A DNA stretch of 64,000 nucleotides from Helicobacter cholecystus (lineage in GTDB: Bacteria > Campylobacterota > Campylobacteria > Campylobacterales > Helicobacteraceae), in contig NZ_NXLU01000004.1 of the NCBI RefSeq assembly GCF_003364215.1, positions 47,357 through 111,356 on the forward strand, written 5' to 3'. Of this stretch, positions 37,276 to 47,061 are shown piece by piece. Under the pieces are notes generated by a model, which saw only the letters and a program-made list of their open reading frames with translations, was not told where the DNA came from and searched no databases. The position numbers were made by a program, and so were the translations under genes. Position 1 is the stretch's first letter, and each line of letters starts with the position of its first letter.

Positions 37276-38557
37276 TGACAATCTCCTCTAAACTCTGCGC
37301 ACATGCTTTAATAGCACTATCAATTTGTTCTTCATTCATACTTGCACAAATAAATCCACTCTCATAAGCTGAGGGTGCTAAATATATTCCTTTTTCAAGC
37401 ATTTTTGTATGGAATTTTACAAAAAGTTCTCCATTACTTTTTTTGGCATCATCAAAATTTTTTACTTCATTTTCATTAAAGAAAAAGCCAAACATACTCC
37501 CCCTAACTTGTGTTTGCATTGCTATTCCTCTTTGAGAAGCTTCTTTTTTAAATCCATTCATCAAACGTTCTGCCAACATTTGCAATCTCTCATAAAGCTT
37601 TGCATTACTTTTAAGTTTACACACCGCCATCAATCCTGCACTCACTGCAATAGGATTTCCACTTAAAGTCCCTGCTTGATAAACCTTTCCTACAGGAGAA
37701 AGAAGTTTCATAATCTCATCCTTCCCTCCAAAACAGGCCAAAGGCATACCCCCACCAATAACTTTTCCAAAAGTAACCATATCAGGAATAACGTCATAGA
37801 AGCTTTGGGCGCCTTTAAGTGAAGCTCTAAATCCGCTCATCACTTCATCAAAAATAAGCACCGCTCCAAACTCATCACAAAGAGTCCTTAGGGTTGAAAT
37901 AAACTCTCTACTTGCAGGAACTAATCCCATATTTCCAGCAATTGGCTCAATAATCACACAACCAATATCACCCTTTTGAAAATACTCTCTTAGTCCCCTG
38001 ATTTCATTATAAGTAGCAACTAAAGTATGTTTGCTTAAGGCTTGAGGTACGCCAGGAGAACTAGGAGAACCAAAGGTTGCACAACCGCTTCCCGCACTCA
38101 CAAGTAAACTATCGCTATGTCCATGATAACATCCATCAAATTTAAGAATATTGTCCTTTTGACTATAGGCACGAGCTAAGCGGATTGCACTCATTGTTGC
38201 CTCTGTACCACTGCTGACCATCCGAACTTTTTCAACCCCATCATAAAGAGAAATAATCTCTTTAGCCAAAGTTGTCTCAAGCTCTGTAGGAGCTCCAAAA
38301 CTCATTCCATTTTTTACACTCTCAATCACAGCCTCTACGATATCCCTATCACAATGTCCCCAAATCAGTGGCCCCCAGCTTTGAACAAAATCTAAATATG
38401 CATTACCATCTACATCATAAATATAACTTCCTTCACCTCTTGCAATAAACCTTGGAATCCCTCCTACACTTCCAAAAGCTCTTACGGGAGAATTAACCCC
38501 TCCAACAATAACCTGCTTTGCTTCATTAAAATCATTGATACTGTGCAAAATTTCCAT
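37265..38557 (-). CDS. hemL: Glutamate-1-semialdehyde 2,1-aminomutase HemL
   Basis: PLP enzyme that makes 5-aminolevulinate, the tetrapyrrole precursor, in the C5 pathway. The 430 residues include [54 protein letters not shown] and the cofactor lysine in [13 protein letters not shown] (about residue 263). It lies between an ABC ATPase gene and atpZ. Confidence 0.98.
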   Translation of the reverse strand: MEILHSINDFNEAKQVIVGGVNSPVRAFGSVGGIPRFIARGEGSYIYDVDGNAYLDFVQSWGPLIWGHCDRDIVEAVIESVKNGMSFGAPTELETTLAKEIISLYDGVEKVRMVSSGTEATMSAIRLARAYSQKDNILKFDGCYHGHSDSLLVSAGSGCATFGSPSSPGVPQALSKHTLVATYNEIRGLREYFQKGDIGCVIIEPIAGNMGLVPASREFISTLRTLCDEFGAVLIFDEVMSGFRASLKGAQSFYDVIPDMVTFGKVIGGGMPLACFGGKDEIMKLLSPVGKVYQAGTLSGNPIAVSAGLMAVCKLKSNAKLYERLQMLAERLMNGFKKEASQRGIAMQTQVRGSMFGFFFNENEVKNFDDAKKSNGELFVKFHTKMLEKGIYLAPSAYESGFICASMNEEQIDSAIKACAQSLEEIVNGI

Positions 38558-38566
38558 TTTTACTCC

Positions 38567-39214
38567 TTATTTAATCTGTCTAAACACTTTATTTTCTAAA
38601 AGATAAATTTTAGTGCAACTCTTAGCCACTTCTTCATCATGTGTAGCCAAAACCATCCCTGATCCATTATGTTGCAAAAACTCCAAAATCATTTTCATTA
38701 TATTCATTGCTGTATGTTTATCTAAATTCCCCGTAGGTTCATCTGCAAAAATCATTTTGGGCTTCTTGCACAAAATTCTTGCAATAGACACTCTTTGCTG
38801 CTGTCCTCCGCTAAGCTCTCCAACCTGTTGCTTGAGTATATGAGAAATTCCCATTCTTTCTAACAGCTCATAGTCTATTGGTTCTGAAGCAAGAAAGGAA
38901 GCAATTTGCAAATTCTCCCTGGCACTAAAACCACGAAAAAGATAATGGGCTTGAAAAATAATTCCCACTCCATAGCGTCGTAAAGCTAGAAGTTCATTAG
39001 AATTTAAAGAGTAAATATCTTGTTTATCTAAAAGATTAATTTTTCCTAAATTTGGAGGAAGAAGAGTGGAGAGGTGATTAAGGATTGTAGATTTTCCACT
39101 CCCACTTACACCCAAAATTGCAATAGATTCACCCTTATTGCAAATTAAATCCACTCCCTCATAAAGCAAGGTTTCAAAGCTATGAGATAGACCTATGGCT
39201 TTTAGAAGTTGCAT
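38567..39214 (-). CDS. ABC transporter ATP-binding protein, LolD/MacB-like
   Basis: ATPase subunit of 215 residues. Walker A GVSGSGKSTILNHLS, Q-loop region IIFQAHYLFRGFSARENL, signature LSGGQQQRVSIARIL and Walker B MIFADEPTGNLD with the NLD ending are typical of the LolD/FtsE/MacB group. LolD drives lipoprotein release toward the outer membrane with LolC/E. No permease gene is adjacent, so its partner is encoded elsewhere. It lies between tsf (5-base gap) and hemL. Confidence 0.85.
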   Translation of the reverse strand: MQLLKAIGLSHSFETLLYEGVDLICNKGESIAILGVSGSGKSTILNHLSTLLPPNLGKINLLDKQDIYSLNSNELLALRRYGVGIIFQAHYLFRGFSARENLQIASFLASEPIDYELLERMGISHILKQQVGELSGGQQQRVSIARILCKKPKMIFADEPTGNLDKHTAMNIMKMILEFLQHNGSGMVLATHDEEVAKSCTKIYLLENKVFRQIK

Positions 39215-39219
39215 TTTAT

Positions 39220-40281
39220 TTAAAGTTGTGCCGCAACTTCTTTTGCAAAATCTACGACTTCTTTCTCAATCCCCTCACCTAATTCAAATCTCACATATTC
39301 TGTGATCTCAATTTCATCATTGAGCTCTTTGCTCTTAGCTTGAAGTACTTGAGCAATGGTCTTTTTGTCATCCATAACATAGAATTGACCTAAAAGTGTC
39401 ATTCTTTGATCAATAAGTGTATTATCAGCAATAAATCTTTCCATTTGACCTGGAATAATCTTATCCCAAATTGCCTCAGGCTTTCCTTGTGCCTTAAGTT
39501 CAGCTCTTAGATTTTCTTCAGCCTGTTTAAGCACCGCCTCTGTAAGTTCAATTTCAGAAACATAGCTTGGAATCTTATGCAATGGCTTTCCAAGTCTTTT
39601 GAGCTCCTCATTTTCTTTTTCAAGTTCAGCTATAAGGGCAATTTTTTCTTTTGCAATAAATTCACTACTGATTTGCTTATAGCTAAGATATTGGGGTTTC
39701 ATTGCAGCTGCATGCATACAAAGATTTCTTGCAAACTCAGCTAGAGCAGATGCGTTTTTAGCCTCTTTATAAGCAATTTTAATGATTACACCCACACGTC
39801 CATTAGAATGAACGTAACCATTAACTACACTTTGAGCATCAGCATTTACATTGGCAATCCTTCTTACAACAATGTTCTCGCCAATCTTTGCAATCTGTCC
39901 CTTGAGATAATCATCAAAACTACAACCTTCTATGCTCACTTTTGTTAAATCTTGCACATTTGTAATTTTGTTTTGCTCAACAAGATTTGTTGATTTTTCA
40001 ACCAAGGCTACAAACCCATCATTTTTTGCAACAAAATCAGTTTCACTATTGATTTCAAGCATAACTGCATTTTTAAAATCTGGTGTAACTTTTACAGAAA
40101 TTACACCCTCAGCTGCAACACGATCTGCTTTTTTAGCAGCTTTGCTCAGACCTTTTTCTCTTAAATATTCAACAGCCTTTTGAATATCTCCTGCCACTTC
40201 GACAAGAGCTTTTTTACAGTCCATCATCCCTGCATCAGTCATCTCACGAAGTTTTTTTACAAGTTGAGCATTAATTTCCAT
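39220..40281 (-). CDS. tsf: Elongation factor Ts
   Basis: Nucleotide-exchange factor for EF-Tu, 353 residues. The N-terminal motif VKKLREMTDAGMMDCKKAL is diagnostic, followed by LREKGLSKAAKKADRVAAEG and SETDFVAKNDGF. The start overlaps the rpsB stop by one base. Confidence 0.98.
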   Translation of the reverse strand: MEINAQLVKKLREMTDAGMMDCKKALVEVAGDIQKAVEYLREKGLSKAAKKADRVAAEGVISVKVTPDFKNAVMLEINSETDFVAKNDGFVALVEKSTNLVEQNKITNVQDLTKVSIEGCSFDDYLKGQIAKIGENIVVRRIANVNADAQSVVNGYVHSNGRVGVIIKIAYKEAKNASALAEFARNLCMHAAAMKPQYLSYKQISSEFIAKEKIALIAELEKENEELKRLGKPLHKIPSYVSEIELTEAVLKQAEENLRAELKAQGKPEAIWDKIIPGQMERFIADNTLIDQRMTLLGQFYVMDDKKTIAQVLQAKSKELNDEIEITEYVRFELGEGIEKEVVDFAKEVAAQL

Positions 40282-41075
40282 TACTCATCTCCCTTCATTT
40301 CTTTCTCAAGCTCAGCACTCAACTCATCAAGCACTTCTTTTTTCTCTTCTTCACTTGCTGGAGCTGCTTCATTTAAAGCCTGCTCACCCTCACCTCCTGC
40401 CATTGCACGACCCTCAGTAATTGCCTCGGCCATTTCTTTGCAGAAAAGTTGAATTGAGCGAATTGCATCATCATTTCCTGGAATAGGATAATCAACCATA
40501 TCAGGATCACAATTTGTATCAATAGGAGCCACAACAGGAATTCCTAGTCTTCTTGCTTCAGCTACTGCAATTTTTTCTTTTGCAGAATCAATCACAAAAA
40601 TCATATCAGGCACTTTTTTCATATGGCGCACACCGCCAAGATACTTATCAAGCTTTTCTTTTTTTCTCATAAGCATTAATTTTTCTTTTTTTGTAAGCAA
40701 GTCAATTTGTCCACTTGTTTCCATTTCTTCAATCACTTCTAACTTTCTGACTGATCTCTTGATTGTGCTAAAATTTGTAAGCATTCCTCCCAACCAACGA
40801 TAATTCACATAAGGAACATTTACACTTTCTGCATATTGTTTAAGAGTTGCACTTGCTTGCTTTTTTGTCCCAACAAACATAATAGTTTTTCCCTCTGCAG
40901 CAGCATCTCTGACAATATTGTATGTATATCTGAAGTATCGAATTGTTTTTTGCAAATCGATGATATGAATATTCTTTCTTACACCAAAGATAAATCTTTT
41001 CATCTTTGGATTCCATCTTCTTGTTTGATGTCCAAAATGAACACCGCATTCTAGTAGGTCCTTCATTGTAACCAT
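40281..41075 (-). CDS. rpsB: 30S ribosomal protein S2
   Basis: Small-subunit protein of 264 residues starting [24 protein letters not shown], with [17 protein letters not shown] and [18 protein letters not shown]. The C-terminal tail after about residue 225 is acidic and alanine/glutamate-rich. First gene of rpsB-tsf-ABC ATPase-hemL. Confidence 0.99.
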   Translation of the reverse strand: MVTMKDLLECGVHFGHQTRRWNPKMKRFIFGVRKNIHIIDLQKTIRYFRYTYNIVRDAAAEGKTIMFVGTKKQASATLKQYAESVNVPYVNYRWLGGMLTNFSTIKRSVRKLEVIEEMETSGQIDLLTKKEKLMLMRKKEKLDKYLGGVRHMKKVPDMIFVIDSAKEKIAVAEARRLGIPVVAPIDTNCDPDMVDYPIPGNDDAIRSIQLFCKEMAEAITEGRAMAGGEGEQALNEAAPASEEEKKEVLDELSAELEKEMKGDE

Positions 41076-41198
41076 AGGGGCTTCTCCTAAAAATAAATTG
41101 AGTTTATTCCTCCACGCTCCTTAGCCATATTGGCAACTCATCGAAGAATTAGCGTGTGCGTATTGCTTTGGCAAACCAAAAAGGAAGCTATGATTTTA
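41076..41198 (-). promoter_or_regulatory. rpsB promoter and long 5' leader
   Basis: A TAAAAT -10-like box on the minus strand (41193-41198) would start transcription near 41186, giving a leader of about 110 bases before rpsB. The leader contains the hairpin TTTGG/CCAAA (41168-41181), another GCC/GGC element, and a 13-codon frame with start at 41131. Long rpsB leaders serve S2 autoregulation in other bacteria; here that is inference. Confidence 0.35.
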
Positions 41199-41342
41199 GC
41201 GAAATTTCCAAATGTTTTATCTACGTTTTTTTATTCCTTAAATACTTTAATTTCTTAGAAAAAATGCAAAAAAGTACTAGTTTTATTGACCTAAAAATCC
41301 TAGAATTCAAAAATTTATTTCTTTATGCAAACAAGGAAAGTC

Positions 41343-42536
41343 ATGAAAATTTTAATCGCTGGTGGAGGATACGGCGGATTAAAAACTGCCATAACACTCC
41401 AAAAACGTAATCCAAATGCACAAATCACTCTTATTTCCAAACATGATTATCACTATCAAACAACATTACTCCATAAAATTGCCGTAGGGACACTGAGTGA
41501 AAGAAAAGCAAAAATTTATTATCGCCAACTTCTTACAAAAGTTTGTTTTATTAAAGATAAAGTGATGGAGTTATGCCCAGAGCAAAATAAGGTAGTTGGA
41601 AAACTTGGGGAATACTCTTATGATATTTTAGTTATCGCGCTTGGTTTTAAGCCCGATGATTTTGGAATTAAAGGTGTTAAAGAACACGCTTACAAACTCT
41701 CTTCACTTAATGCTTCATTACGATTGTGTAAGCATATTGAGAGAAAATTTAAAGATTATCATATTACAAAAGATAAGAATGATCTCTCTTTTATCGTATG
41801 TGGAAGCGGATTAACAGGAGTTGAATTTAGTGCTGAGCTTGCAAGTGACATCCCGCGATTATGTCAAATTTATGGAATTAGTCCTGCTGATATCAAAATC
41901 TCTTGTATCGGACGCTCTGAGAATGTTTTACCTGTTTTTCCTCAAAGTCTAAAAGAAAAAACAGAGCAGAAGCTTCATGCACTGGGCGTAACACTCTATA
42001 ATCAAACGAGTGTTTTAGAATGCTATGCTGATGGGGTTTTGGTCTCTCATAATGAGAAAGAAGAGAAACTCTATGGAAATACAATCCTTTGGAGTGCTGG
42101 AGTAAAGGGGAACGATAGTATTGAATTCTACTCTAAGGTTCAAAGCCAAAAAGGGAGATTAAAAGTTGATGCTCAGCTTAGAAGCGAGGATTATGAGAAT
42201 ATTTATGTAGTTGGAGATTGTGCAATTTATGCACAAAAAGAAGTCATTTATGTTCCCACCGCTCAACTTGCTACACAAATGGGAGAATATGTAGGAAATC
42301 TTTTAGCAGATATGCTAGAAGGAAAAAAAGAACATAAGGACTTCAGATTTATTAATCGTGGTTCAGTGTGTTCCATCGGTCATCTTGATGGTGTGGGTGT
42401 TGTATTTGGTAGAAAAATTAGTGGAGAATTGAGTGCTTTTGTTAAAAATAGCATTGAAAATCGTTGGCTTTTTGGAATTGGTGGATTAAAAATGGTCCTT
42501 AAAAAAGGACAATTTCGCTATCGTAGTAGTGATTAA
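41343..42536 (+). CDS. Type II NADH:quinone oxidoreductase-like flavoprotein (NDH-2)
   Basis: Single-subunit, non-proton-pumping flavoprotein of 397 residues. The first dinucleotide fold is [17 protein letters not shown] (FAD), the second [18 protein letters not shown] (NADH). [11 protein letters not shown] binds FAD, and [14 protein letters not shown] matches the AQxAxQ quinone-site motif of NDH-2. The start ATG at 41343 follows AAGGAAAG; an in-frame ATG 18 bases upstream lacks a site. The gene overlaps no other and precedes mnmA by 16 bases. Confidence 0.82.
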   Translation: MKILIAGGGYGGLKTAITLQKRNPNAQITLISKHDYHYQTTLLHKIAVGTLSERKAKIYYRQLLTKVCFIKDKVMELCPEQNKVVGKLGEYSYDILVIALGFKPDDFGIKGVKEHAYKLSSLNASLRLCKHIERKFKDYHITKDKNDLSFIVCGSGLTGVEFSAELASDIPRLCQIYGISPADIKISCIGRSENVLPVFPQSLKEKTEQKLHALGVTLYNQTSVLECYADGVLVSHNEKEEKLYGNTILWSAGVKGNDSIEFYSKVQSQKGRLKVDAQLRSEDYENIYVVGDCAIYAQKEVIYVPTAQLATQMGEYVGNLLADMLEGKKEHKDFRFINRGSVCSIGHLDGVGVVFGRKISGELSAFVKNSIENRWLFGIGGLKMVLKKGQFRYRSSD

Positions 42537-42552
42537 AAACAAAGGAGCAAAA

Positions 42553-43596
42553 ATGAAAGTTGCCTTATTGATGAGCGGAGGAGTAGATAGCTCATATTGT
42601 GCTTATTTACTTAAGTCAATGGGATATGAAGTTGTAGGAATTTATCTTAAGCTCCATGATAAAGAAGAAAAACATCAAGCTTTTATTCAAAACTGCCACA
42701 AAGTTTCTTCAAATCTCGGCTTTGAGTTTCATATCATTGAAGCAAAAGAAGAATTTAGAGCACTTGTATATAATGAATTTATCGCTGCATATCAAAGAGG
42801 GGAAACTCCCAATCCCTGTGCCTTATGTAATCCTCTTATGAAATTTGGTCTAGCCTTGCAAAAAGCTATGGATATGGGTTGTGAAAAAATTGCAACAGGG
42901 CATTATGCAAGAATAGGCAATATCAATGGTGTTAAGAGAATTAGAGAGGCACTTGATCCCAGTAAAGATCAAAGCTACTTTCTTTATGCTATCTCTCAAG
43001 AAGCTATAGATCGTCTAATTTTTCCACTTGGAGACTATCTTAAGGTTAACGTTAAGAAAGAAGCATTTGAGGCAATGCCTTGGCTTGGATCTTTAGAAAC
43101 TTACAAAGAATCTCAAGAGATTTGTTTTGTAGAAACTGATTATATCGATATTCTCAAAAAAACACTTGAGGTTGATCGTGTAGGAATTGTAAGAAACTCT
43201 GCAGGTGAGGCCGTAGGAGAGCATAAAGGTTATATGCAGTATACTATTGGAAAAAGAAAAGGTTTTAGTGTTAAAGGGGCATTAGAGCCTCATTACGTCC
43301 TCTCTATTCATCCTGAGAAAAATGAAATTATTGTAGGAAAAAAAGAAGAACTTTCAACATCTCAGGTTTTTGCAATCAATAAAAGCTTGCCCAGTAATTT
43401 TATTAATGGAGAGTATGAGGTTAAGATTCGATACAGAAGCTCTAAAAGTCGTGCTTTTGTTTCACTCGACAAGGAAGGCAATCTTATAGCAAAATTACTT
43501 GATCCTGTATATGGGGTGGCCAAGGGACAAGCCCTTGTGCTTTATCAAGATGATTGTGTGCTAGGTGGTGGAGTGATTGTAGGTGCAGAAAAATAA
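42553..43596 (+). CDS. mnmA: tRNA-specific 2-thiouridylase MnmA
   Basis: Thiolates U34 of tRNA-Lys, Glu and Gln. The 347 residues have the PP-loop [15 protein letters not shown], the catalytic cysteine region [30 protein letters not shown] and the second cysteine in SQEICFVE. The ATG at 42553 follows AAAGGAG. Its 3' end overlaps the converging selD by 52 bases. The MnmC-like methyltransferase at 31366 works on the same nucleotide. Confidence 0.96.
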   Translation: MKVALLMSGGVDSSYCAYLLKSMGYEVVGIYLKLHDKEEKHQAFIQNCHKVSSNLGFEFHIIEAKEEFRALVYNEFIAAYQRGETPNPCALCNPLMKFGLALQKAMDMGCEKIATGHYARIGNINGVKRIREALDPSKDQSYFLYAISQEAIDRLIFPLGDYLKVNVKKEAFEAMPWLGSLETYKESQEICFVETDYIDILKKTLEVDRVGIVRNSAGEAVGEHKGYMQYTIGKRKGFSVKGALEPHYVLSIHPEKNEIIVGKKEELSTSQVFAINKSLPSNFINGEYEVKIRYRSSKSRAFVSLDKEGNLIAKLLDPVYGVAKGQALVLYQDDCVLGGGVIVGAEK

Positions 43597-44612
43597 TCTA
43601 ATACAATTTTTTTCTCTCCTAAAGGAATAAATTCCCCAATAATTGCACTTTTTGTATATCCCAAAAATCTTAATGATTCTACAAGGCGTGGAGCCTGATC
43701 TTTGGGAAGTGCAAAGAGCAGACCACCAGAGGTTTGCGCATCAAAAAGAGTGATACTTTCTTTTTCTTGGAGTTTATTATCTACAAACTGCGAGAGATAG
43801 TGATAGTTTTTTTTGCTTCCATTAGGAATCTGTCCTGCATGAATAAGTGCATTTAATCCATCAAATAAAGGAACATCATCAAAAAAGATTTGCGCACTTT
43901 TATTGTCTGCACACATTTCTAACAAATGGCCCACAAGTCCAAAACCTGTAATATCAGTGCAAGCATGAATATCAAATTCCCTTGCACAAAGCGAGGCCTT
44001 GAGATTGAGCTGTGTCATACTCTCAATAGCCTCAAGATTTGGGGAATAAGCTATATGTTTGTTTTTAAGAGCTGTAGAAACAATTCCTGTCCCCAAAGCT
44101 TTACAAAGCACTAAAACATCTCCAATCTGTGCGCGATGATTTCTCCAAATCTTTTGAGGATGTACAACACCACTCACACTTAGTCCATATTTTTGTTCTA
44201 AATCCCCTACGCTATGCCCACCCAAAAGTACTGCTCTTGCCTCTTTTAGTTTTTGTGCTCCACCTCTTAAAATATCGCTGATCATCTCTTTGCTGATATG
44301 ATCCTGATCCCACATTAGGAGATTCATTGCTGTTTTTGCCACTGCACCCATTGCAAAAATATCGCTCAATGCATTACTTGCTGCAATTTGTCCATAAATA
44401 AAAGGATCATCAACAATGGGAGTAATAAAATCAACGCTCTGTACAAGAGCAACCTCATCATTAATGCGATATACTCCTGCATCATCACTATGCTCATAGC
44501 CCACTAAAAGATTATTATCTTCATAGGTTTGTACGCCACTCATAATTTGTGTTAGATCTTCCAGACCTACTTTTGTAGCTCAACCTACACAACGAACAAA
44601 AGAAGTCATCAT
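43545..44612 (-). CDS. selD: Selenophosphate synthetase SelD, selenoprotein with in-frame UGA
   Basis: Makes selenophosphate from selenide and ATP for selenocysteine and selenouridine. Starting at ATG 44612 (AAGGAG site 5 bases upstream), the frame reads through one TGA (44580-44582, codon 11) in [20 protein letters not shown]. This is exactly where SelD carries its catalytic Cys or Sec. The lysine three positions after it and the later [31 protein letters not shown] and DAQTSGGLL are conserved. Total 355 codons with Sec. A conventional reading would start at 44543 and lose the active site. Coupled to yedF (9-base gap). Confidence 0.93.
44553..44569 (-). promoter_or_regulatory. Candidate SECIS hairpin in selD mRNA
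   Basis: On the minus strand a 7-bp stem TAGGTCT/AGATCTA with a 3-base loop begins 10 bases after the UGA at 44580-44582. The position is right for a bacterial SECIS, and the stem includes AGGTCTG, similar to the apical part of the E. coli fdhF element. Structure inferred by eye. Confidence 0.5.
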
Positions 44613-44621
44613 TGTTTCTCC

Positions 44622-45221
44622 TTAAAGTGAGATAATGGGCAATTCACTCATCAATACTCCTGCAATCTCTTGAGAATGGCTGATTTTTCCTGCAACAATC
44701 TTTGATTCAATCCCAAAATGATCAATGCAAGTTTTGCATAATAAAATCTCCACTCCCTTTCTCTCCAAAATCTGCAAATACTTTGCAATATCATTTTGAG
44801 AGAGCAAAACTCCACGATTAAGCAGAAGAATATATTTGGGCACCTGATAAGAAAGGGAAAGCTTAGCAAACAAATTATCAAGCAGCTTTCTACCAAGCTC
44901 CCCATCTCCAAGCCTATCATCTTTGATATAAAAAGCCTTATCTACAATCTCTATGGGCTTTTCTTCAAGTTCTTCAATTTTTTTCTCTTCCTTGCTTTTA
45001 ACAACAATACTGAACTCACTCTCATTGCCACTCGTTTCAAAAATATATCCTTGATTGATCAAAAAATTCTCCACCTCAGCAAGAGCATTCTCACAATCTC
45101 CAATAATTTCAATTTTTGCAACTTGAATATTCTGCTCTCTCAGTTGCTCCAAAACAGATTTAACCTTATTGGCAGGATCTTGACAAATTTCTTTTTTTAC
45201 ATCAATTCTTGCCTCTCTCAT
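44622..45221 (-). CDS. yedF: Selenium metabolism protein YedF (TusA-like plus DsrE-like)
   Basis: Protein of 199 residues matching the selenium-associated YedF family: an N-terminal TusA-like half in which the usual CPxP is degenerate (EICQDPANKV), a charged linker (KSKEEKKIEELEEKP), and a C-terminal DsrE-like half (YILLLNRGVLLSQN, GVEILLCKTCIDHFG). The family occurs with selD and is thought to take part in selenium or sulfur delivery; mechanism unknown. It overlaps dapE by 4 bases and precedes selD. Confidence 0.85.
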   Translation of the reverse strand: MREARIDVKKEICQDPANKVKSVLEQLREQNIQVAKIEIIGDCENALAEVENFLINQGYIFETSGNESEFSIVVKSKEEKKIEELEEKPIEIVDKAFYIKDDRLGDGELGRKLLDNLFAKLSLSYQVPKYILLLNRGVLLSQNDIAKYLQILERKGVEILLCKTCIDHFGIESKIVAGKISHSQEIAGVLMSELPIISL

Positions 45222-46351
45222 TCATCCTCCTTACAAAAAGATTCAATTAACATTTTAAATATTTTTGCAAGATTATCTAAATCTTGAAGTTTTACACACT
45301 CATTTTTTGCATGGATTCTATCATTGCATACTCCAAGTTCTGCAACTCCAATTCCATAAGAAGCAAAATATCGTGCATCACTTGTCCCTCCACTGCAACT
45401 GAGTTTGGGTGTTATTCCCGTAATCTTTGTAATGCAGAGAGTAAGTTTAGAGATGAGTGTATTTTCTCTTGGAGTGAGAAAGGGGAGTGAACTTGTTTTG
45501 ACCTCTAGATCATACTCTAAACCTTGCAAGACTTTGTGCAAGTAGATCTGCACATCCTCTTGATGTGTAAGGGGAGAATTACGCACATTAAACATCATCA
45601 CCAAATCGCTTGGGGTTACATTGCACACTTGCATTCCTCCACGAATATCTGTAACAACAATTTTGCTTGGTTGAAAATTCTCATCCCCATCATCAAGATT
45701 TTTGCCTGCAATTTCTCCCAATCTTGACCCCAAAAGCTCAATAGGATTAAGACATTGATCCGGATAGGCGACATGTCCCTGAACCCCTTTGATTGTAATT
45801 TTTCCATTCATTGATCCTCTTCGACCAATTTTAATCATATCTCCTACAACCTCTTGACTAGTAGGCTCTGCAACAATTGCAAAATGGGGAAGGCGATTTT
45901 CTTTGTGCAAACACTCTAAAATATAGCGTGTACCATTAATCCCATCCCCCTCTTCATCGCTGGTTAAAAGTATGGAAATTGCAAGATTCTCATAAATTCC
46001 CTCTTTTTGGGCCTTGATAATCGCATCCAGAAATGCACCTATCCCCCCCTTCATATCTTGTGCCCCCCTACCATAAAGGCACTCCTCTTTAATGACTGCC
46101 TCAAAAGGATCACTCTCCCATCCCTCACCTGCTGGCACAACATCAACATGTCCCGCAAAACACAAATGGAGTTTTCCCTCTTGCTGTGTTGGAGAAAAAT
46201 CTTTATAAAAAAAAGCATTTTTCACTTCAGAATAATCCATTCGCTCATAAGAGAAACCCTCTAAAAGCGTAGCGATATACTCAAAAATCCCACACTCTAA
46301 GGGAGTAATCGTAGGATAAGAGATAAGTTTTTTAACAATTTCTTTTGTCAT
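45218..46351 (-). CDS. dapE: Succinyl-diaminopimelate desuccinylase DapE
   Basis: Zinc amidohydrolase of the succinylase branch of lysine/meso-DAP synthesis, 377 residues. CFAGHVDVVPAGEGW, YGRGAQDMKGGIGAFL, TSDEEGDGINGT and the C-terminal SGGTSDARYFASYG are the M20 metal and active-site motifs. Part of the six-gene operon, between cmoA and yedF. Confidence 0.96.
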   Translation of the reverse strand: MTKEIVKKLISYPTITPLECGIFEYIATLLEGFSYERMDYSEVKNAFFYKDFSPTQQEGKLHLCFAGHVDVVPAGEGWESDPFEAVIKEECLYGRGAQDMKGGIGAFLDAIIKAQKEGIYENLAISILLTSDEEGDGINGTRYILECLHKENRLPHFAIVAEPTSQEVVGDMIKIGRRGSMNGKITIKGVQGHVAYPDQCLNPIELLGSRLGEIAGKNLDDGDENFQPSKIVVTDIRGGMQVCNVTPSDLVMMFNVRNSPLTHQEDVQIYLHKVLQGLEYDLEVKTSSLPFLTPRENTLISKLTLCITKITGITPKLSCSGGTSDARYFASYGIGVAELGVCNDRIHAKNECVKLQDLDNLAKIFKMLIESFCKEDE

Positions 46352-46353
46352 TT

Positions 46354-47061
46354 TTATACTTTTTTTGCAATAAAGAGAGCAAAATTAACCCATTTAAACA
46401 GAACTTCCACACAACAAAAACCTGAGTTTTTAAGCATATCCCTATTCTCATCAAGTGTATAGGGGATAAGAACATTCTCTAATGCTTCACGTTTTTGGTT
46501 AATTTCAAATTGGGTATATCCTTGAGACATCTTATAGTGATGATAGTGCTCAATCATTAAATGACCCATTTGTTTATCTTCGCTTAAAACCTTCTCACTC
46601 ATCAAGAAAACTCCTCCATCTTCAAGTGAATTAAAGATTTTTTGAATCATTTTTTCTCTCATTAATGGACGAACAAATTGCATTGTCCAGCTTGCAATCA
46701 CAACATTGCATTGCTTAAGGGGATAATGCAAAAAATCCTCACACACAAATTCTGCATCTACCCCATATGCCCTTGCTTTTAACAAGGCTCTCTCACACAT
46801 TGCCCTAGAATTATCAATTCCTATAAGTTTAGCTTGTGGACAAAGTTTATAAAGTGCAAAAAGTGCATTTCCTGTGCTTGAACCCAGGTCATAAACAATT
46901 TTGTCTTTCTCAAGATTTAATGAGGCAAAGTGAGCAATCAGATCAATTTGCTCTTTATAAAATGGGATGGAGCGCTCAAGCATATCATCAAAAACACTTG
47001 CAACACTCTCATCAAACTCAAATTGCTTTTTAATCTGGGATTGAAATAATATATCTTTCAC
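46354..47061 (-). CDS. cmoA: Carboxy-S-adenosyl-L-methionine synthase CmoA
   Basis: Converts SAM and prephenate to carboxy-SAM, which CmoB uses to make cmo5U34 in tRNA. The 235 residues contain FDESVASVFDDMLERSIPFY, YDLGSSTGNALFAL (cofactor loop) and IASWTMQFVRP, a strong CmoA match. cmoB is not adjacent. Overlaps nnr by 4 bases. Confidence 0.93.
   Translation of the reverse strand: MKDILFQSQIKKQFEFDESVASVFDDMLERSIPFYKEQIDLIAHFASLNLEKDKIVYDLGSSTGNALFALYKLCPQAKLIGIDNSRAMCERALLKARAYGVDAEFVCEDFLHYPLKQCNVVIASWTMQFVRPLMREKMIQKIFNSLEDGGVFLMSEKVLSEDKQMGHLMIEHYHHYKMSQGYTQFEINQKREALENVLIPYTLDENRDMLKNSGFCCVEVLFKWVNFALFIAKKV

Noticed and set aside
41156..41410. Plus-strand frame of 84 codons upstream of the NDH-2 gene
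   Set aside because: It runs through the rpsB promoter/leader region into the NDH-2 gene out of frame, with no ribosome site or recognisable protein features.
44580..44582. Reading the TGA in selD as a pseudogene or frameshift
   Set aside because: The UGA sits precisely at the SelD catalytic Cys/Sec site, the frame is intact on both sides, and the upstream ATG has a good ribosome site, so selenocysteine is the better reading.
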